Shown in pieces: positions 22,963 through 31,249 of a stretch of 49,305 nucleotides of DNA (position 1 is its first letter; the number at the start of each line of letters is the position of its first letter). A program made the translations under genes and the position numbers. This DNA comes from a virus: the IMG/VR virus record IMGVR_UViG_3300023091_000003, positions 1-49,305 of that record. One strand, written 5' to 3'. The notes beneath the pieces are model-generated. The model had not been told where the DNA came from. It saw only the letters and a list, made by a program, of their open reading frames with translations, and did not search any database.

Positions 22963-25284
22963 ATGTTTACTCAAAGAATCAAAGACCTTTCTCTTTCCAA
23001 CTTTGGTCCATTTGTTGGTAGCCACAGTATCAGCCTACCAACAAATGGCCTCCTTTTGATCAAGGGGGCCTCTGGTTCGGGAAAGTCATATCTACTCAAC
23101 TCAATCCCCTATGTCCTAGGGGGGTGCCCCTTTGCTTCTACAGAACTTCAAAGTTGGTTTACAGATGACCCACCAGAAGTAAAACTCTCCCTAGAAACCC
23201 AAAAAGGTCTCATTGATGTCATTAGGAAGAAAGGTCTCACACTAAAGGGCAACCAATTAAAGGAAGTTTACAAGGGTAAAGCGGCAGACCCAGAGCTAGA
23301 CGCTCTCTTTGGAATGGACTCTAAGGTAAGAGCCCAAGTGACCTACAGAGGTCAGAAGAAACCCGGCCTATTCCTTTCTATGTCAGATTCGGACAAGAAG
23401 TCTTTTCTTACTAAACTGCTTGACCTTGGAAAGTACGAAAAAGTTGAAAAGGCCGCAAAAGATGCAATCGACTCCCTTGAAAAAGACCTACTAGGTAAGC
23501 AGGCCTCTCTGGATACCTATCAAGCTCTTTTTGATATTGCAAAAGATAATTGCAGTAATATCAGTTATGATAAAACAACACTAAGCAATCTCCTGTCAAA
23601 CAAAAGATTAATTGAAGATGATATTCTTACGAAACAGTCATCTCAAATTGAAATCAATTCTTCAATTGAAGCTATTAGAAAACAACACCAAGAGGGACTT
23701 GATGTAGACTATAGAAAATTTGATGCAGAGATAATGGAGATCTCTAATAGAGACAAACCTGCTGAGATTATAAAAATTAAAGAAGATATCAAAAAGCAAC
23801 AAGAAAGACTTGAGAAATGCCGTAAGTACGATAGTGATAAACGGCTAGAGACTGCTAATAAAATTGCTGCAATTAATGAAGAAATTAAAGACATTGTAGT
23901 AAAATATAACAATTTAGGATCAGCTTATAGAAATAATTGCAGATCTGAATTGGATAAGCAGAAATTTTTATTGACTCAAGATCTTAATACTTCAACTGCT
24001 CAATTAAAAGAACAAGAGAATAAACTAAAGGCCACCCTAAAGACTCGTCAAGATGTCAAGAATGAACTTGTCTCTGTTGCCAATGACATAGAAGATCTAA
24101 AGCAACAGAATTGCCCTACATGTAAGCAAACATGGCAGGAATCTCTTAGGATCTTAAATGAAAAACTGCAAAGGCAAAAAGATTTATTGCAGTTTATTGC
24201 AGACACTGCAGATGTTGACACCTCTTTAATTAAAATTCAAGAAGAAATTAACAAGGGTCAAGTTGAATATAAAACTTCACTAGATAAAATTACAGAAGGC
24301 TTAACAGAAGAGTGCAGTATCAATGTAAGTAGAGCGGAAGTTGAAAAAACTGCAGCAATTGCAGTAAAACAGCAAGAACTTAATGAGACTAAGGTGCCAG
24401 AACCTCATCCTGCAGGTATCCAGGTGTTGGCAAAAATAAAAGAACTTGAAGCAAATATTGAATCTGCTGAACTACAGTATAAAAACCTAAAAGAAGCTGA
24501 TATTTCTATATTAAACAGAAAAAAACAGGAGTTTAAGAAGACTGCAGATCTGAGGCTTGTTGAGAAAGTTACAGGAAAACAATTACAGTTGGATGAAATT
24601 AATAAAAAATTAGAAAATCTAAGAAATCAGTTTAATACAATTAATAATCAAATTGCAGAACAAAAGACCCTTGAATCTCTTTCCAATGAGCGTCAGAAGG
24701 CCCTTGAGAAGGCCGCCATTGATTTAGAACAGGCTAAGGCTACCAAGGGCCAGACCGAAGCTAAACTTGCTTTAGAGAGTGATCTGGTTGCCTTGGTAGG
24801 GTATAAAGGATTCCTTGGGGCTATCTTTGGTGATATCCTTGCAGAAATTGCAGCTCAAACCAATGACATTATTGGTCAGGTAGCCAACGTTAAACATCTA
24901 ACTATTGATTTTGAAACAGAAAAAGAGGCGGTTGCTACTGGGAATGTAACTTCTAGGATTACTCCTGTGGTTTATAATAGAGGTAGAAGAGTTAGTTTTG
25001 ATGCAGGGATTTCTGGAGGGCAGCAGACCTCTGTTGAATTAGCTATCGACTTAGCCGTAAGTAACGTAGTAAGTTCTAGAAGGGGTGTTTATCCTAACTT
25101 CTTAATACTTGATGAGTCTTTGCATGGTTTAGGTGGGGTTGATAAGGAAAGTTGCATCGAAATGCTTCAGAGTGTGGCAGGTGAGAGACTTGTTTTAGTG
25201 GTAGATCATAGCCCTGAGTTTTGCAATCTATTTAGTCAGGTAATTGAAGTCATTCAAGAAGATGGACAAAGCAGGATCCTATGA
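22963..25284 (+). CDS. sbcC: SbcC/Rad50/T4 gp46-like ATPase
   Basis: The 773-residue SMC-like protein has Walker A GASGSGKS at 35-42, two coiled-coil arms around a zinc hook CPTC at 384-387, an ABC signature SGGQQ near 685, and Walker B LILDES with Asp near 717. With an SbcD-type nuclease (8767-9762) it would form the end-processing complex used in recombination-dependent replication. It is shorter than bacterial SbcC (over 1000 residues) but close to phage gp46 proteins. The stop overlaps the next start (ATGA). Confidence 0.92.
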   Translation: MFTQRIKDLSLSNFGPFVGSHSISLPTNGLLLIKGASGSGKSYLLNSIPYVLGGCPFASTELQSWFTDDPPEVKLSLETQKGLIDVIRKKGLTLKGNQLKEVYKGKAADPELDALFGMDSKVRAQVTYRGQKKPGLFLSMSDSDKKSFLTKLLDLGKYEKVEKAAKDAIDSLEKDLLGKQASLDTYQALFDIAKDNCSNISYDKTTLSNLLSNKRLIEDDILTKQSSQIEINSSIEAIRKQHQEGLDVDYRKFDAEIMEISNRDKPAEIIKIKEDIKKQQERLEKCRKYDSDKRLETANKIAAINEEIKDIVVKYNNLGSAYRNNCRSELDKQKFLLTQDLNTSTAQLKEQENKLKATLKTRQDVKNELVSVANDIEDLKQQNCPTCKQTWQESLRILNEKLQRQKDLLQFIADTADVDTSLIKIQEEINKGQVEYKTSLDKITEGLTEECSINVSRAEVEKTAAIAVKQQELNETKVPEPHPAGIQVLAKIKELEANIESAELQYKNLKEADISILNRKKQEFKKTADLRLVEKVTGKQLQLDEINKKLENLRNQFNTINNQIAEQKTLESLSNERQKALEKAAIDLEQAKATKGQTEAKLALESDLVALVGYKGFLGAIFGDILAEIAAQTNDIIGQVANVKHLTIDFETEKEAVATGNVTSRITPVVYNRGRRVSFDAGISGGQQTSVELAIDLAVSNVVSSRRGVYPNFLILDESLHGLGGVDKESCIEMLQSVAGERLVLVVDHSPEFCNLFSQVIEVIQEDGQSRIL

Positions 25285-25637
25285 TTGAAATTAAAGTTAA
25301 AAATAGTAATAGAATTGAAGCCTTAAAAGGTAAAAAGGTGGTTGGCTATATTCTTTTTGACTACGCTAGAGATGAGTCCAAGAAGCGTAATATTGAAATT
25401 GAATATATCTATGTAAAACCAAAGCATAGAGGCCAGGGGATTGCTTCTGATTTGATTCAATATTTAATTGCAGTCTTTCCTAACGTTGTGTGGTTTAGCC
25501 TTTGGACTGGTAAAGAAATTGAAGAAAATGAGGGAACAGCCTTGTATACTAAGAATGGCTTTGAGTTGCTTGGATATCAAAAAGATTTCTATGGAGAAGG
25601 TGTTGGGGTCTCTTTATTTGGATTGAAACAAAAATGA
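25281..25637 (+). CDS. GNAT-family N-acetyltransferase
   Basis: The 118-residue protein has the acetyl-CoA-binding motif A, VKPKHRGQGIASDLIQYLI (R/Q-x-x-G-x-G/A), at about residues 48-66 and a C-terminal ALYTKNGFELLGYQKDFYG block, typical of GNAT motif B. Substrate unknown; it may modify a host or phage protein. It overlaps both neighbours by 4 bases. Confidence 0.8.
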   Translation: MIEIKVKNSNRIEALKGKKVVGYILFDYARDESKKRNIEIEYIYVKPKHRGQGIASDLIQYLIAVFPNVVWFSLWTGKEIEENEGTALYTKNGFELLGYQKDFYGEGVGVSLFGLKQK

Positions 25638-25975
25638 ACTATTCAAAAATGGGCACCGCAACAGATTTGAAAATTCTTAATGAAATTGCACTTGAAATTA
25701 AAGAATATCGGACGACTGGGTTACCCGGATCATTAAGAAAACTCATTTCTACTAAACGTGGTGAGTTTGTTGCAAAAGTACTGGAGGAAACTGCAGAATC
25801 TGCACTTAGAATGGAGTGGGTGTTAAATGAAAAGATTAGAAAACTGCAGACGGAGGTTAGTGGTCTTAGAGATGAAAATCAGCAGCTGACTGAATTGGTT
25901 GAAAAACTGGAAAAAGATGTGGATAAGACATTAGATTTTGTATCTCAAAAAGGGGCAATCTTTAAACCAAGTTGA
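25634..25975 (+). CDS. Hypothetical coiled-coil protein, 113 aa
   Basis: Mostly helical; residues about 70-100 (EKIRKLQTEVSGLRDENQQL) form a clear heptad coiled coil. No catalytic motif. Its start overlaps the GNAT gene by 4 bases, and its TGA overlaps the TTG start of the next gene. Confidence 0.6.
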   Translation: MNYSKMGTATDLKILNEIALEIKEYRTTGLPGSLRKLISTKRGEFVAKVLEETAESALRMEWVLNEKIRKLQTEVSGLRDENQQLTELVEKLEKDVDKTLDFVSQKGAIFKPS

Positions 25976-26553
25976 GTGACAAAAAATACGAGATTACAAA
26001 TATTAAATATCAACATTTTGAATTTACATTATATAGAATTAGAGCTTTAAAAACATTTGCAGACATTAAAATTGGCGATTTAGGCGGGTATATCCAAGGT
26101 TATCATAATCTAAGCCAAGAAGACACCTGTTGGGTCTATAATGATGCAAAAGTTTATCTAAATGCAACATTAAAAAATCAAGCTAAGGCCAAAAATCAGT
26201 GTTGGATCTGGAATAGAGCAACTTTAAGACAAAAAGCAGTTGCCCAAGATGACTGCTTTCTATTTGATGATGTAGATGTTTTTGGAGAGGCTTCAATTAG
26301 AGATAGGGCTTCTTGTAGCGGTTTTTCCAAAATTTTTGACAAATGCATCGTAAGAGAATCAGCGGCTGTAAGCCATAAAGCCAAGTGCCACGGAAAATCT
26401 GAGTTATATGGATTCAGTATGGCTAGAGGAACCGTAGAACTAACCGGCACCTTTAAACTTAGAGGGAATGGGAAGTTATACGAGGGACTTTATGATTCTG
26501 GCTGTATTGAAAGTTGGTCGCCATATTCAGTTAATGTTGCAATTCACGGATAA
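25972..26553 (+). CDS. Beta-helix-type hexapeptide-repeat protein (YdcK-like)
   Basis: The 193-residue protein starts MSDKKYEITNIKYQHFEFTL and contains IGDLGGYIQGYHNLSQEDTC, then repeated six-residue turns of the type VYxNAx/LKNQAK/TLRQKAV, characteristic of left-handed beta-helix proteins found in many phages and in E. coli YdcK. Function in phages is unknown; the fold is used by acyltransferases and by structural proteins. The start is TTG overlapping the upstream TGA. Cys residues are spaced about one coil apart, which is unusual. Confidence 0.7.
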   Translation: MSDKKYEITNIKYQHFEFTLYRIRALKTFADIKIGDLGGYIQGYHNLSQEDTCWVYNDAKVYLNATLKNQAKAKNQCWIWNRATLRQKAVAQDDCFLFDDVDVFGEASIRDRASCSGFSKIFDKCIVRESAAVSHKAKCHGKSELYGFSMARGTVELTGTFKLRGNGKLYEGLYDSGCIESWSPYSVNVAIHG

Positions 26554-26559
26554 AAGTAG

Positions 26560-26588
26560 TTGACATCTCATGACAACTAGAGTATAAT
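26560..26588 (+). promoter_or_regulatory. Consensus sigma-70 promoter, leaderless geometry
   Basis: TTGACA (26560-26565), exactly 17 bp, TATAAT (26583-26588): a perfect consensus. The next ATG begins at 26595, the expected transcription start. No Shine-Dalgarno site can therefore lie on the mRNA. Confidence 0.85.
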
Positions 26589-26594
26589 TGAAGG

Positions 26595-27098
26595 ATGAAA
26601 AAGAATTACAAAACTGTTAAAATTTACCAAGACAGATTAAAGAACAACCCAGTAGATCACCCAGCACATTACACAAGCCATCCCAGCGGGATTGAAGCAA
26701 TTGAAGTATGTGGGGAGATGGGGTTTTGCCTTGGTAATGCTTTTAAATATCTTTTTAGAATGGAAAACAAGTGGAATCCTCTAGAAGACCTTAAAAAGGC
26801 TAGGTGGTATGTCGATAGAGAGGCTTTCCAGCGTGGTCATAAATTTAATGCCTCTGCAAAAGAACTTCTACATTGGGAGGAAAGATGGGTTGATTGGAGA
26901 GAAGACCCCAATTGCCTTATAAATCGAATTGTAGGCGCAACTCCTGGCAATATTGAAAAAGCCTTATCTTACATCTACGAGGCTGATATTTTTACGGGTT
27001 CCCCTTGTCCTAATTTGTCCTTAGCCCGCTATTATATTAACAGAGAAATCAAACGAAGAAGTAGAACAGAAAACAAACAAAAGAAAGGTTCCAAATGA
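26595..27098 (+). CDS. DUF3310 (SaV-like) protein
   Basis: The 167-residue protein contains VDHPAHYTSHPSGIEAIEV (residues about 16-34) and GNAFKYLFRMENKW then DLKKARWYVDR, the hallmark blocks of DUF3310, found in many phages beside nucleotide-metabolism genes. The biochemical role is not settled. An extra C-terminal half (95-167) repeats part of the pattern: INRIVGATPGNIEKALSYIY then LSLARYYINRE, suggesting a duplicated helix pair. It is probably translated from a leaderless mRNA. The stop overlaps the protease start. Confidence 0.8.
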   Translation: MKKNYKTVKIYQDRLKNNPVDHPAHYTSHPSGIEAIEVCGEMGFCLGNAFKYLFRMENKWNPLEDLKKARWYVDREAFQRGHKFNASAKELLHWEERWVDWREDPNCLINRIVGATPGNIEKALSYIYEADIFTGSPCPNLSLARYYINREIKRRSRTENKQKKGSK

Positions 27099-28297
27099 AA
27101 TTCAGATCACACATCAAGCGCCCTCACTTTAACAGCAGTGCAACCTCCACAAGCTACACCCCTAAACAATTAGCTAGTTTTTACGGCGTCCCCGCTAATG
27201 CCACTGGGGCTGGTAAAAATGTAGCCGTTATTGAACTTGGTGGAGGTTACGTCCAGTCAGACCTAGATGCCTATTTTAAGAGTTTGGGTTTTACAGTTGC
27301 CCCAGTTACTTTTCATAGTATTGATGGCGGAACTAACTCTCCTGGAGATCCTAATGGTGCAGATGCCGAAGTTATGCTAGATCTTTGTGTTATTGGTGGT
27401 ATGGCTCCTGGGGTTAAACTACACTGTTATATGGCCCCTAATACCGATCAAGGGTTTTTAGATGCAATCAATCAGGCTGTTGTAGATAAAATGGACGCTA
27501 TTTCTATTTCTTGGGGGGGGGCAGAAGATCAATGGGATGCTGCATCTTTAACTAGCTTTAATAATGCTTTTCAAAAAGCGGCTAATGCTGGAATTGCAGT
27601 AACTGTGGCTGCAGGAGATAATGGATCTTCTGATGGGGAAACCGGCAATCACGTAGATTTTCCTGCATCTTCTCCCTTTGTTACCGCTTGTGGAGGGACG
27701 TCTTTGCCTTCTTTGAGCGTCGCAAAGGAAGTTGTCTGGAATGATGGGACTGCTGGTGGAGCTACTGGTGGTGGAGTTAGTACCCATTTCGCAATTCCTT
27801 CTTATCAAAGTGCGGTTGGTGTTCCCGGCAATAAGTACCGTGGGGTTCCAGATGTTGCAGGGAATGCAGATCCTAATAGCGGTTGGATTATTGCAGTCGA
27901 CGGCCAAAGTCTGGTGGTTGGCGGAACTTCTGCTGTAGCGCCTATGTATGCTGCAATTGCTGCAATTGTTGGACAGGTTACTGGTAAGAACGTTGGTTTG
28001 TTAAATACAGCGTTTTATGGCTTGCCCTCTGGCTGTTTTAGAGATATTGTGTCTGGAAACAATGGCACATATATTGCAAAGGCTGGTTGGGATTGTTGCA
28101 CTGGTCTAGGAGTACCTGTGGTTAACAAGATCATTGCGGCCTTAACTCCTGCACCAACTCCAGTGCCTCCTGCTCCTGGGCCAACTGGGCCAACTGGGCC
28201 AACTGGGCCAACTGGGCCTGCACCAACTACTATTACTAGAACCTTAGTTGTTTCTGGTGCTGGTTTAGTATTAACAGTTGATGGTAAGGCTGTTTAG
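27095..28297 (+). CDS. S53 family (sedolisin/kumamolisin) serine-carboxyl protease with collagen-like tail
   Basis: The 400-residue protein has catalytic residues in order: Glu92 and Asp96 (ADAEVMLDLCV), oxyanion Asp175 (AAGDNGSSDG) and nucleophile Ser279 (GGTSAVAP). FRDIVSGNNG and AGWDCCTGLG near 315-338 fit the calcium site. The domain starts at YTPKQLASFYGVP (21-33), where mature sedolisins begin, so the large inhibitory propeptide of secreted members is missing, as is a signal peptide. Residues 352-362 are Pro-rich, followed by about five GPT triplets (362-376) and a short beta-rich end. It may be virion-borne, lytic or directed at a host protein. The family call is firm, the role unknown. 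Confidence 0.9.
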   Translation: MKFRSHIKRPHFNSSATSTSYTPKQLASFYGVPANATGAGKNVAVIELGGGYVQSDLDAYFKSLGFTVAPVTFHSIDGGTNSPGDPNGADAEVMLDLCVIGGMAPGVKLHCYMAPNTDQGFLDAINQAVVDKMDAISISWGGAEDQWDAASLTSFNNAFQKAANAGIAVTVAAGDNGSSDGETGNHVDFPASSPFVTACGGTSLPSLSVAKEVVWNDGTAGGATGGGVSTHFAIPSYQSAVGVPGNKYRGVPDVAGNADPNSGWIIAVDGQSLVVGGTSAVAPMYAAIAAIVGQVTGKNVGLLNTAFYGLPSGCFRDIVSGNNGTYIAKAGWDCCTGLGVPVVNKIIAALTPAPTPVPPAPGPTGPTGPTGPTGPAPTTITRTLVVSGAGLVLTVDGKAV

Positions 28298-28314
28298 TAA
28301 TTAAGATAACTACA

Positions 28315-28374
28315 ATAGCGGAATATACGGCATTAGAAAAAAGAAAAGCTTGCATTTGCCGTATATTCCGCTAT
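28315..28374. promoter_or_regulatory. Perfect 18-bp inverted repeat overlapping a promoter
   Basis: Arms 28315-28332 and 28357-28374 are exact reverse complements (TAGCGGAATATACGGCA core), with a 24-base loop. The right arm fills the spacer of a promoter: TTGCAT (28350-28355), 16 bp, TATAAT (28372-28377). No T-run follows, so a simple terminator is unlikely. It may be an operator, or a hairpin that ends or shields the upstream protease mRNA. Confidence 0.7.
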
Positions 28375-28414
28375 AATGTTTTGTAGGTATTTGATTCTAA
28401 CAAAAGGAGATAAA

Positions 28415-28768
28415 ATGAGCGTTGAAGAAGATTCCAAGAAGAAGCAGTATAAGAAGTTTCAGAAGCTAGATGAGGCTTGGCGAACAGACATGATGGCGCT
28501 GGATACTCCAAGCGTTTATAAGAAGATTCAGGAGGTTGCAATTAACGATGTGCAACTTACGATGGCCAAGAACTTTGATGAGGATTTGAAGAAGCTTAAG
28601 GAACAGGTTAAGGTTGCAAATGAGCCATACAGCCAAGGGGCGAAGGAGAACAAGATCAGACTTGAGTATCTTCTTGAGACCCTTCGATCTCGGGGTGAGG
28701 ACGTGCCCTCTGTTTCCGATTTTATTAAGGAAGCAGCTAATGGCGAATTAAATGAAAGTGAGGGATAA
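28415..28768 (+). CDS. Hypothetical charged helical protein, 117 aa
   Basis: Lys/Glu-rich helices throughout (KKLKEQVKVANEPYSQGAKE); no Cys or membrane segment. I chose ATG 28415 because AAAGGAGAT precedes it; an ATG at 28376 lies inside the -10 of the promoter. The stop overlaps the next ATG by one base. No family recognised. Confidence 0.65.
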   Translation: MSVEEDSKKKQYKKFQKLDEAWRTDMMALDTPSVYKKIQEVAINDVQLTMAKNFDEDLKKLKEQVKVANEPYSQGAKENKIRLEYLLETLRSRGEDVPSVSDFIKEAANGELNESEG

Positions 28769-28980
28769 TGTCAAAGAAGAAGGATAGTAAAGAGGAATTT
28801 TTCGTCTTCGATCTGAACGATGCGCTTGAGTATAGCAATATTTCTTTAGAACAAGTTTGCAAATCTGCTGTCCAAAACAATGATATAGGTGATGGCAACT
28901 ATATTGTAGTAAAGAAATCGGCAGATGGTAGTCTTAAGGTTGGCAAACTAATTGTAGATCCAACTGTTAAGTGGGAATAG
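28768..28980 (+). CDS. Hypothetical protein, 70 aa
   Basis: It begins MSKKKDSKEEFFVFDLNDAL and ends GKLIVDPTVKWE. It is coupled to the previous gene by a one-base overlap (TAATG). Small, soluble, no motif recognised. Confidence 0.6.
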   Translation: MSKKKDSKEEFFVFDLNDALEYSNISLEQVCKSAVQNNDIGDGNYIVVKKSADGSLKVGKLIVDPTVKWE

Positions 28981-28986
28981 GGTTTT

Positions 28987-29190
28987 ATGAAGAGTACAAT
29001 TGAAGATTTTCTAAAAGGTGGCAATTTATTTGAGTTAGATGACTCTATTTGTCTTTGTGAGGCGGCAGAGGGGGTTGAAGGAAGTATTGACAATGGTGTC
29101 TGTAATTTCTTTGATAAAAACGCTAATGAAGACTGGTGGTTAATTGAAGTTTTAGGTGATGGAACTGCCATTACATACTGCTTAGACTAA
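28987..29190 (+). CDS. Small acidic protein, paralogue of 48283-48492
   Basis: The 67 residues start MKSTIEDFLKGGNLFELDD and end in WWLIEVLGDGTAITYCLD. The gene at 48283-48492 has the same start pattern (LxxFLxxxxLF) and the same end (DVLDDGTAVTYCLSV), so they are paralogues or share a domain. Function unknown. No strong ribosome binding site. Confidence 0.6.
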   Translation: MKSTIEDFLKGGNLFELDDSICLCEAAEGVEGSIDNGVCNFFDKNANEDWWLIEVLGDGTAITYCLD

Positions 29191-29207
29191 TCCAATCTTT
29201 CTAGTTC

Positions 29208-29555
29208 ATGCCAGTTCAAACTCCTACAAAAAGCACGCTTGCTCGTTATGGATTAACGGAAGAAGCGTGGAGGAAAATGTTAGATGAACAAGACGGTAAA
29301 TGTTTTGTTTGCGAAAAAGAGCCTAAAAAGGGAAGGCTTTGTATAGATCATTTTCACGTAAAGAACTGGAAGAAAATGACTCCCTCATGTAGGGTGATGT
29401 GGGTTAGGGGTTTGCTATGTTGGTATTGCAACAATAAATTTTTATCACGAGGAATTGATGTTAAAAAGGCTAAGAGAATTGTAGAATATTTAGAGAACTT
29501 TGAAAAGAAAATTAAAGAACACGAAGCTAAAACTATGCCAAGTAGCGTATTATAG
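29208..29555 (+). CDS. Recombination endonuclease VII-like (HNH) nuclease
   Basis: The 115-residue protein has CFVCEK (residues 33-38), CIDHFH (45-50, with the HNH-type Asp-His) and VRGLLCWYCNNKFL (about 65-78), the pattern of T4 endonuclease VII and its relatives: two CxxC zinc pairs around a beta-beta-alpha metal active site. Such enzymes resolve branched DNA before packaging. It is shorter than T4 endonuclease VII (157), lacking the C-terminal dimer extension, so it may be a nicking HNH variant. Confidence 0.82.
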   Translation: MPVQTPTKSTLARYGLTEEAWRKMLDEQDGKCFVCEKEPKKGRLCIDHFHVKNWKKMTPSCRVMWVRGLLCWYCNNKFLSRGIDVKKAKRIVEYLENFEKKIKEHEAKTMPSSVL

Positions 29556-29569
29556 GAGATGAAGGTAGA

Positions 29570-31213
29570 ATGCCCAATCAGATGTCACAGTTTGCAACAA
29601 ACATTATGAATCAGAAATATGCTCACGATCTTCCAGAAGGCAAAAAAGAAACGTGGCCAGAAATAGCACACAGAGTTGCCAAACATGTAATGAAAGCTGT
29701 TGACGCTCCTAAAGACTTGGTTAAAGAAATAGAAACTGCAATTACTAACAAAGAGTTTATTCCTGGTGGCAGATATTTATACGCCACTGGGAGAGCTTTC
29801 CACCAAACGCAAAATTGCTTGCTTCTCAGAGCGGAAGATAGTAGAGAAGGATGGTCCGATTTACTACAAAAAGCAAGCATGGCTCTAATGACTGGCGCCG
29901 GTATCGGGATTAACTATTCGGCCCTAAGAGCCAAGGGCAAACCTATTCGTAAAACTGGAGGGATTGCGTCGGGTCCCGTATCATTGATGCAAATGGTTAA
30001 TGAATGTGCTAGGTTTATTATCCAGGGTGGATCTAGGAGGGCAGCAGTTTGGGCTGGCTTAAGTTGGAAGCATCCTGATGTTCACGAATTTCTTCATATG
30101 AAAGACTGGTCTGATTTAATTAAGCAGGCAAAAACGGAAGATTACAATTTCCCAGCCCCCTTAGATAGTACAAATATTAGTGTTTGTTTGGATGATGAAT
30201 TTTTTGAAGCGTATAGCAATGAAAAGCATTCGCTGCATTCTACAGCATATTCTATTTATTGGGACTGCATTAAGCAGATGCTTATGACGGGGGAGCCAGG
30301 GTTTTCTGTTGACACTGGAAAGAATGAAGGTGAAGATCTTCGTAATGCTTGCACAGAGATAAGTTCGCGAGATGATTCAGATATTTGCAATTTAGGGTCC
30401 ATCAATATTTCAAGAGTTAAAGATCTTGAACACATGAAAAGGCTAGTTGAGATTGGAACAGCCTTTTTAGTTGCAGGAAGTGTTTATAGTGACGTACCAT
30501 ACGCTGCAGTTGATCGGTGTAGAACTAGGAATCGACGCATTGGGCTTGGCTTGATGGGGCTTCATGAGTGGCTATTAAAGCATGGTAAGAAATATGGAGA
30601 AGATTCTGAATTAGAAGAGTATTTAAAAATCTATGCTACAAATATAAAATATGCAAAGACTTATGCCAAGCAGTGGGATCTAACTGTTCCTATCGCTGGG
30701 AGAGCAATCGCTCCTACTGGAACTATTGGAATTGTAGCTGAAACTTCTACTGGAATTGAGCCTGTTTTTTGTGTTGCCTATAAACGTAGATATCTAAAGG
30801 GAGACGTTGTTCATTATCAGTACGTAATTGATCCTGTGGCCCAAAGGCTTATTAGTAGTGGGATTTCAGAAGAACATATTGAAGACGCCTATTCTCTTGC
30901 CCAAGATGTTGAGAGGCGAGTTAAATTCCAAGAATGGATTCAAAAGTACGTAGATCATGGAGTAAGTAGCACGATAAACCTTCCTCAGTGGGGAAGTGAA
31001 TTTAATAATAGTAATAATGTCTCTAGCTTTGGGAACATGTTGATAAAATATCTTCCAAAATTAAGAGGTATTACTTGTTATCCAGATGGAGCCAGAGGTG
31101 GCCAGCCATTAACTCCAGTTGCCTATAAGACTGCTATTAAACATGTTGGAGAAGTGTTTGTTGAGCAGGCAGATGTTTGCAGTATCTCTAATAGAGGATC
31201 TTGTGGCGCTTAG
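29570..31213 (+). CDS. nrdJ: Ribonucleotide reductase, probably class II (adenosylcobalamin-dependent)
   Basis: The 547-residue protein has PGGRYLYATG near 66, QNCLLL (redox Cys), MTGAGIGINYS, the finger-loop NACTEI (Asn-Cys-Glu, thiyl radical Cys), DICNLGSIN (partner Cys), and a Cys-containing C-terminus (VCSISNRGSCGA). No ATP-cone precedes the catalytic domain, and no small radical-generating subunit (NrdB) is in the window. Length and the PGGR opening fit monomeric class II enzymes, which make dNTPs from NTPs using B12. A class I subunit with a distant NrdB is the alternative. AGGAG precedes the ATG. Confidence 0.85.
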   Translation: MPNQMSQFATNIMNQKYAHDLPEGKKETWPEIAHRVAKHVMKAVDAPKDLVKEIETAITNKEFIPGGRYLYATGRAFHQTQNCLLLRAEDSREGWSDLLQKASMALMTGAGIGINYSALRAKGKPIRKTGGIASGPVSLMQMVNECARFIIQGGSRRAAVWAGLSWKHPDVHEFLHMKDWSDLIKQAKTEDYNFPAPLDSTNISVCLDDEFFEAYSNEKHSLHSTAYSIYWDCIKQMLMTGEPGFSVDTGKNEGEDLRNACTEISSRDDSDICNLGSINISRVKDLEHMKRLVEIGTAFLVAGSVYSDVPYAAVDRCRTRNRRIGLGLMGLHEWLLKHGKKYGEDSELEEYLKIYATNIKYAKTYAKQWDLTVPIAGRAIAPTGTIGIVAETSTGIEPVFCVAYKRRYLKGDVVHYQYVIDPVAQRLISSGISEEHIEDAYSLAQDVERRVKFQEWIQKYVDHGVSSTINLPQWGSEFNNSNNVSSFGNMLIKYLPKLRGITCYPDGARGGQPLTPVAYKTAIKHVGEVFVEQADVCSISNRGSCGA

Positions 31214-31216
31214 CCC

Positions 31217-31245
31217 TTGACACCACTGCCATTTAATGGTACTAT
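31217..31245 (+). promoter_or_regulatory. Promoter left of the tnpB insertion
   Basis: TTGACA (31217-31222), 17 bp, TACTAT (31240-31245), starting 4 bases after the RNR stop. It faces the insertion. Before insertion it probably served the small membrane protein gene now at 32388, leaving very few bases between -10 and ATG. Confidence 0.65.
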
Positions 31246-31249
31246 ACAT

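Noticed and set aside
28315-28374. Rho-independent terminator
   Set aside because: The stem is AT-rich in part with a 24-base loop and no T-run after it; the right arm is part of a promoter.
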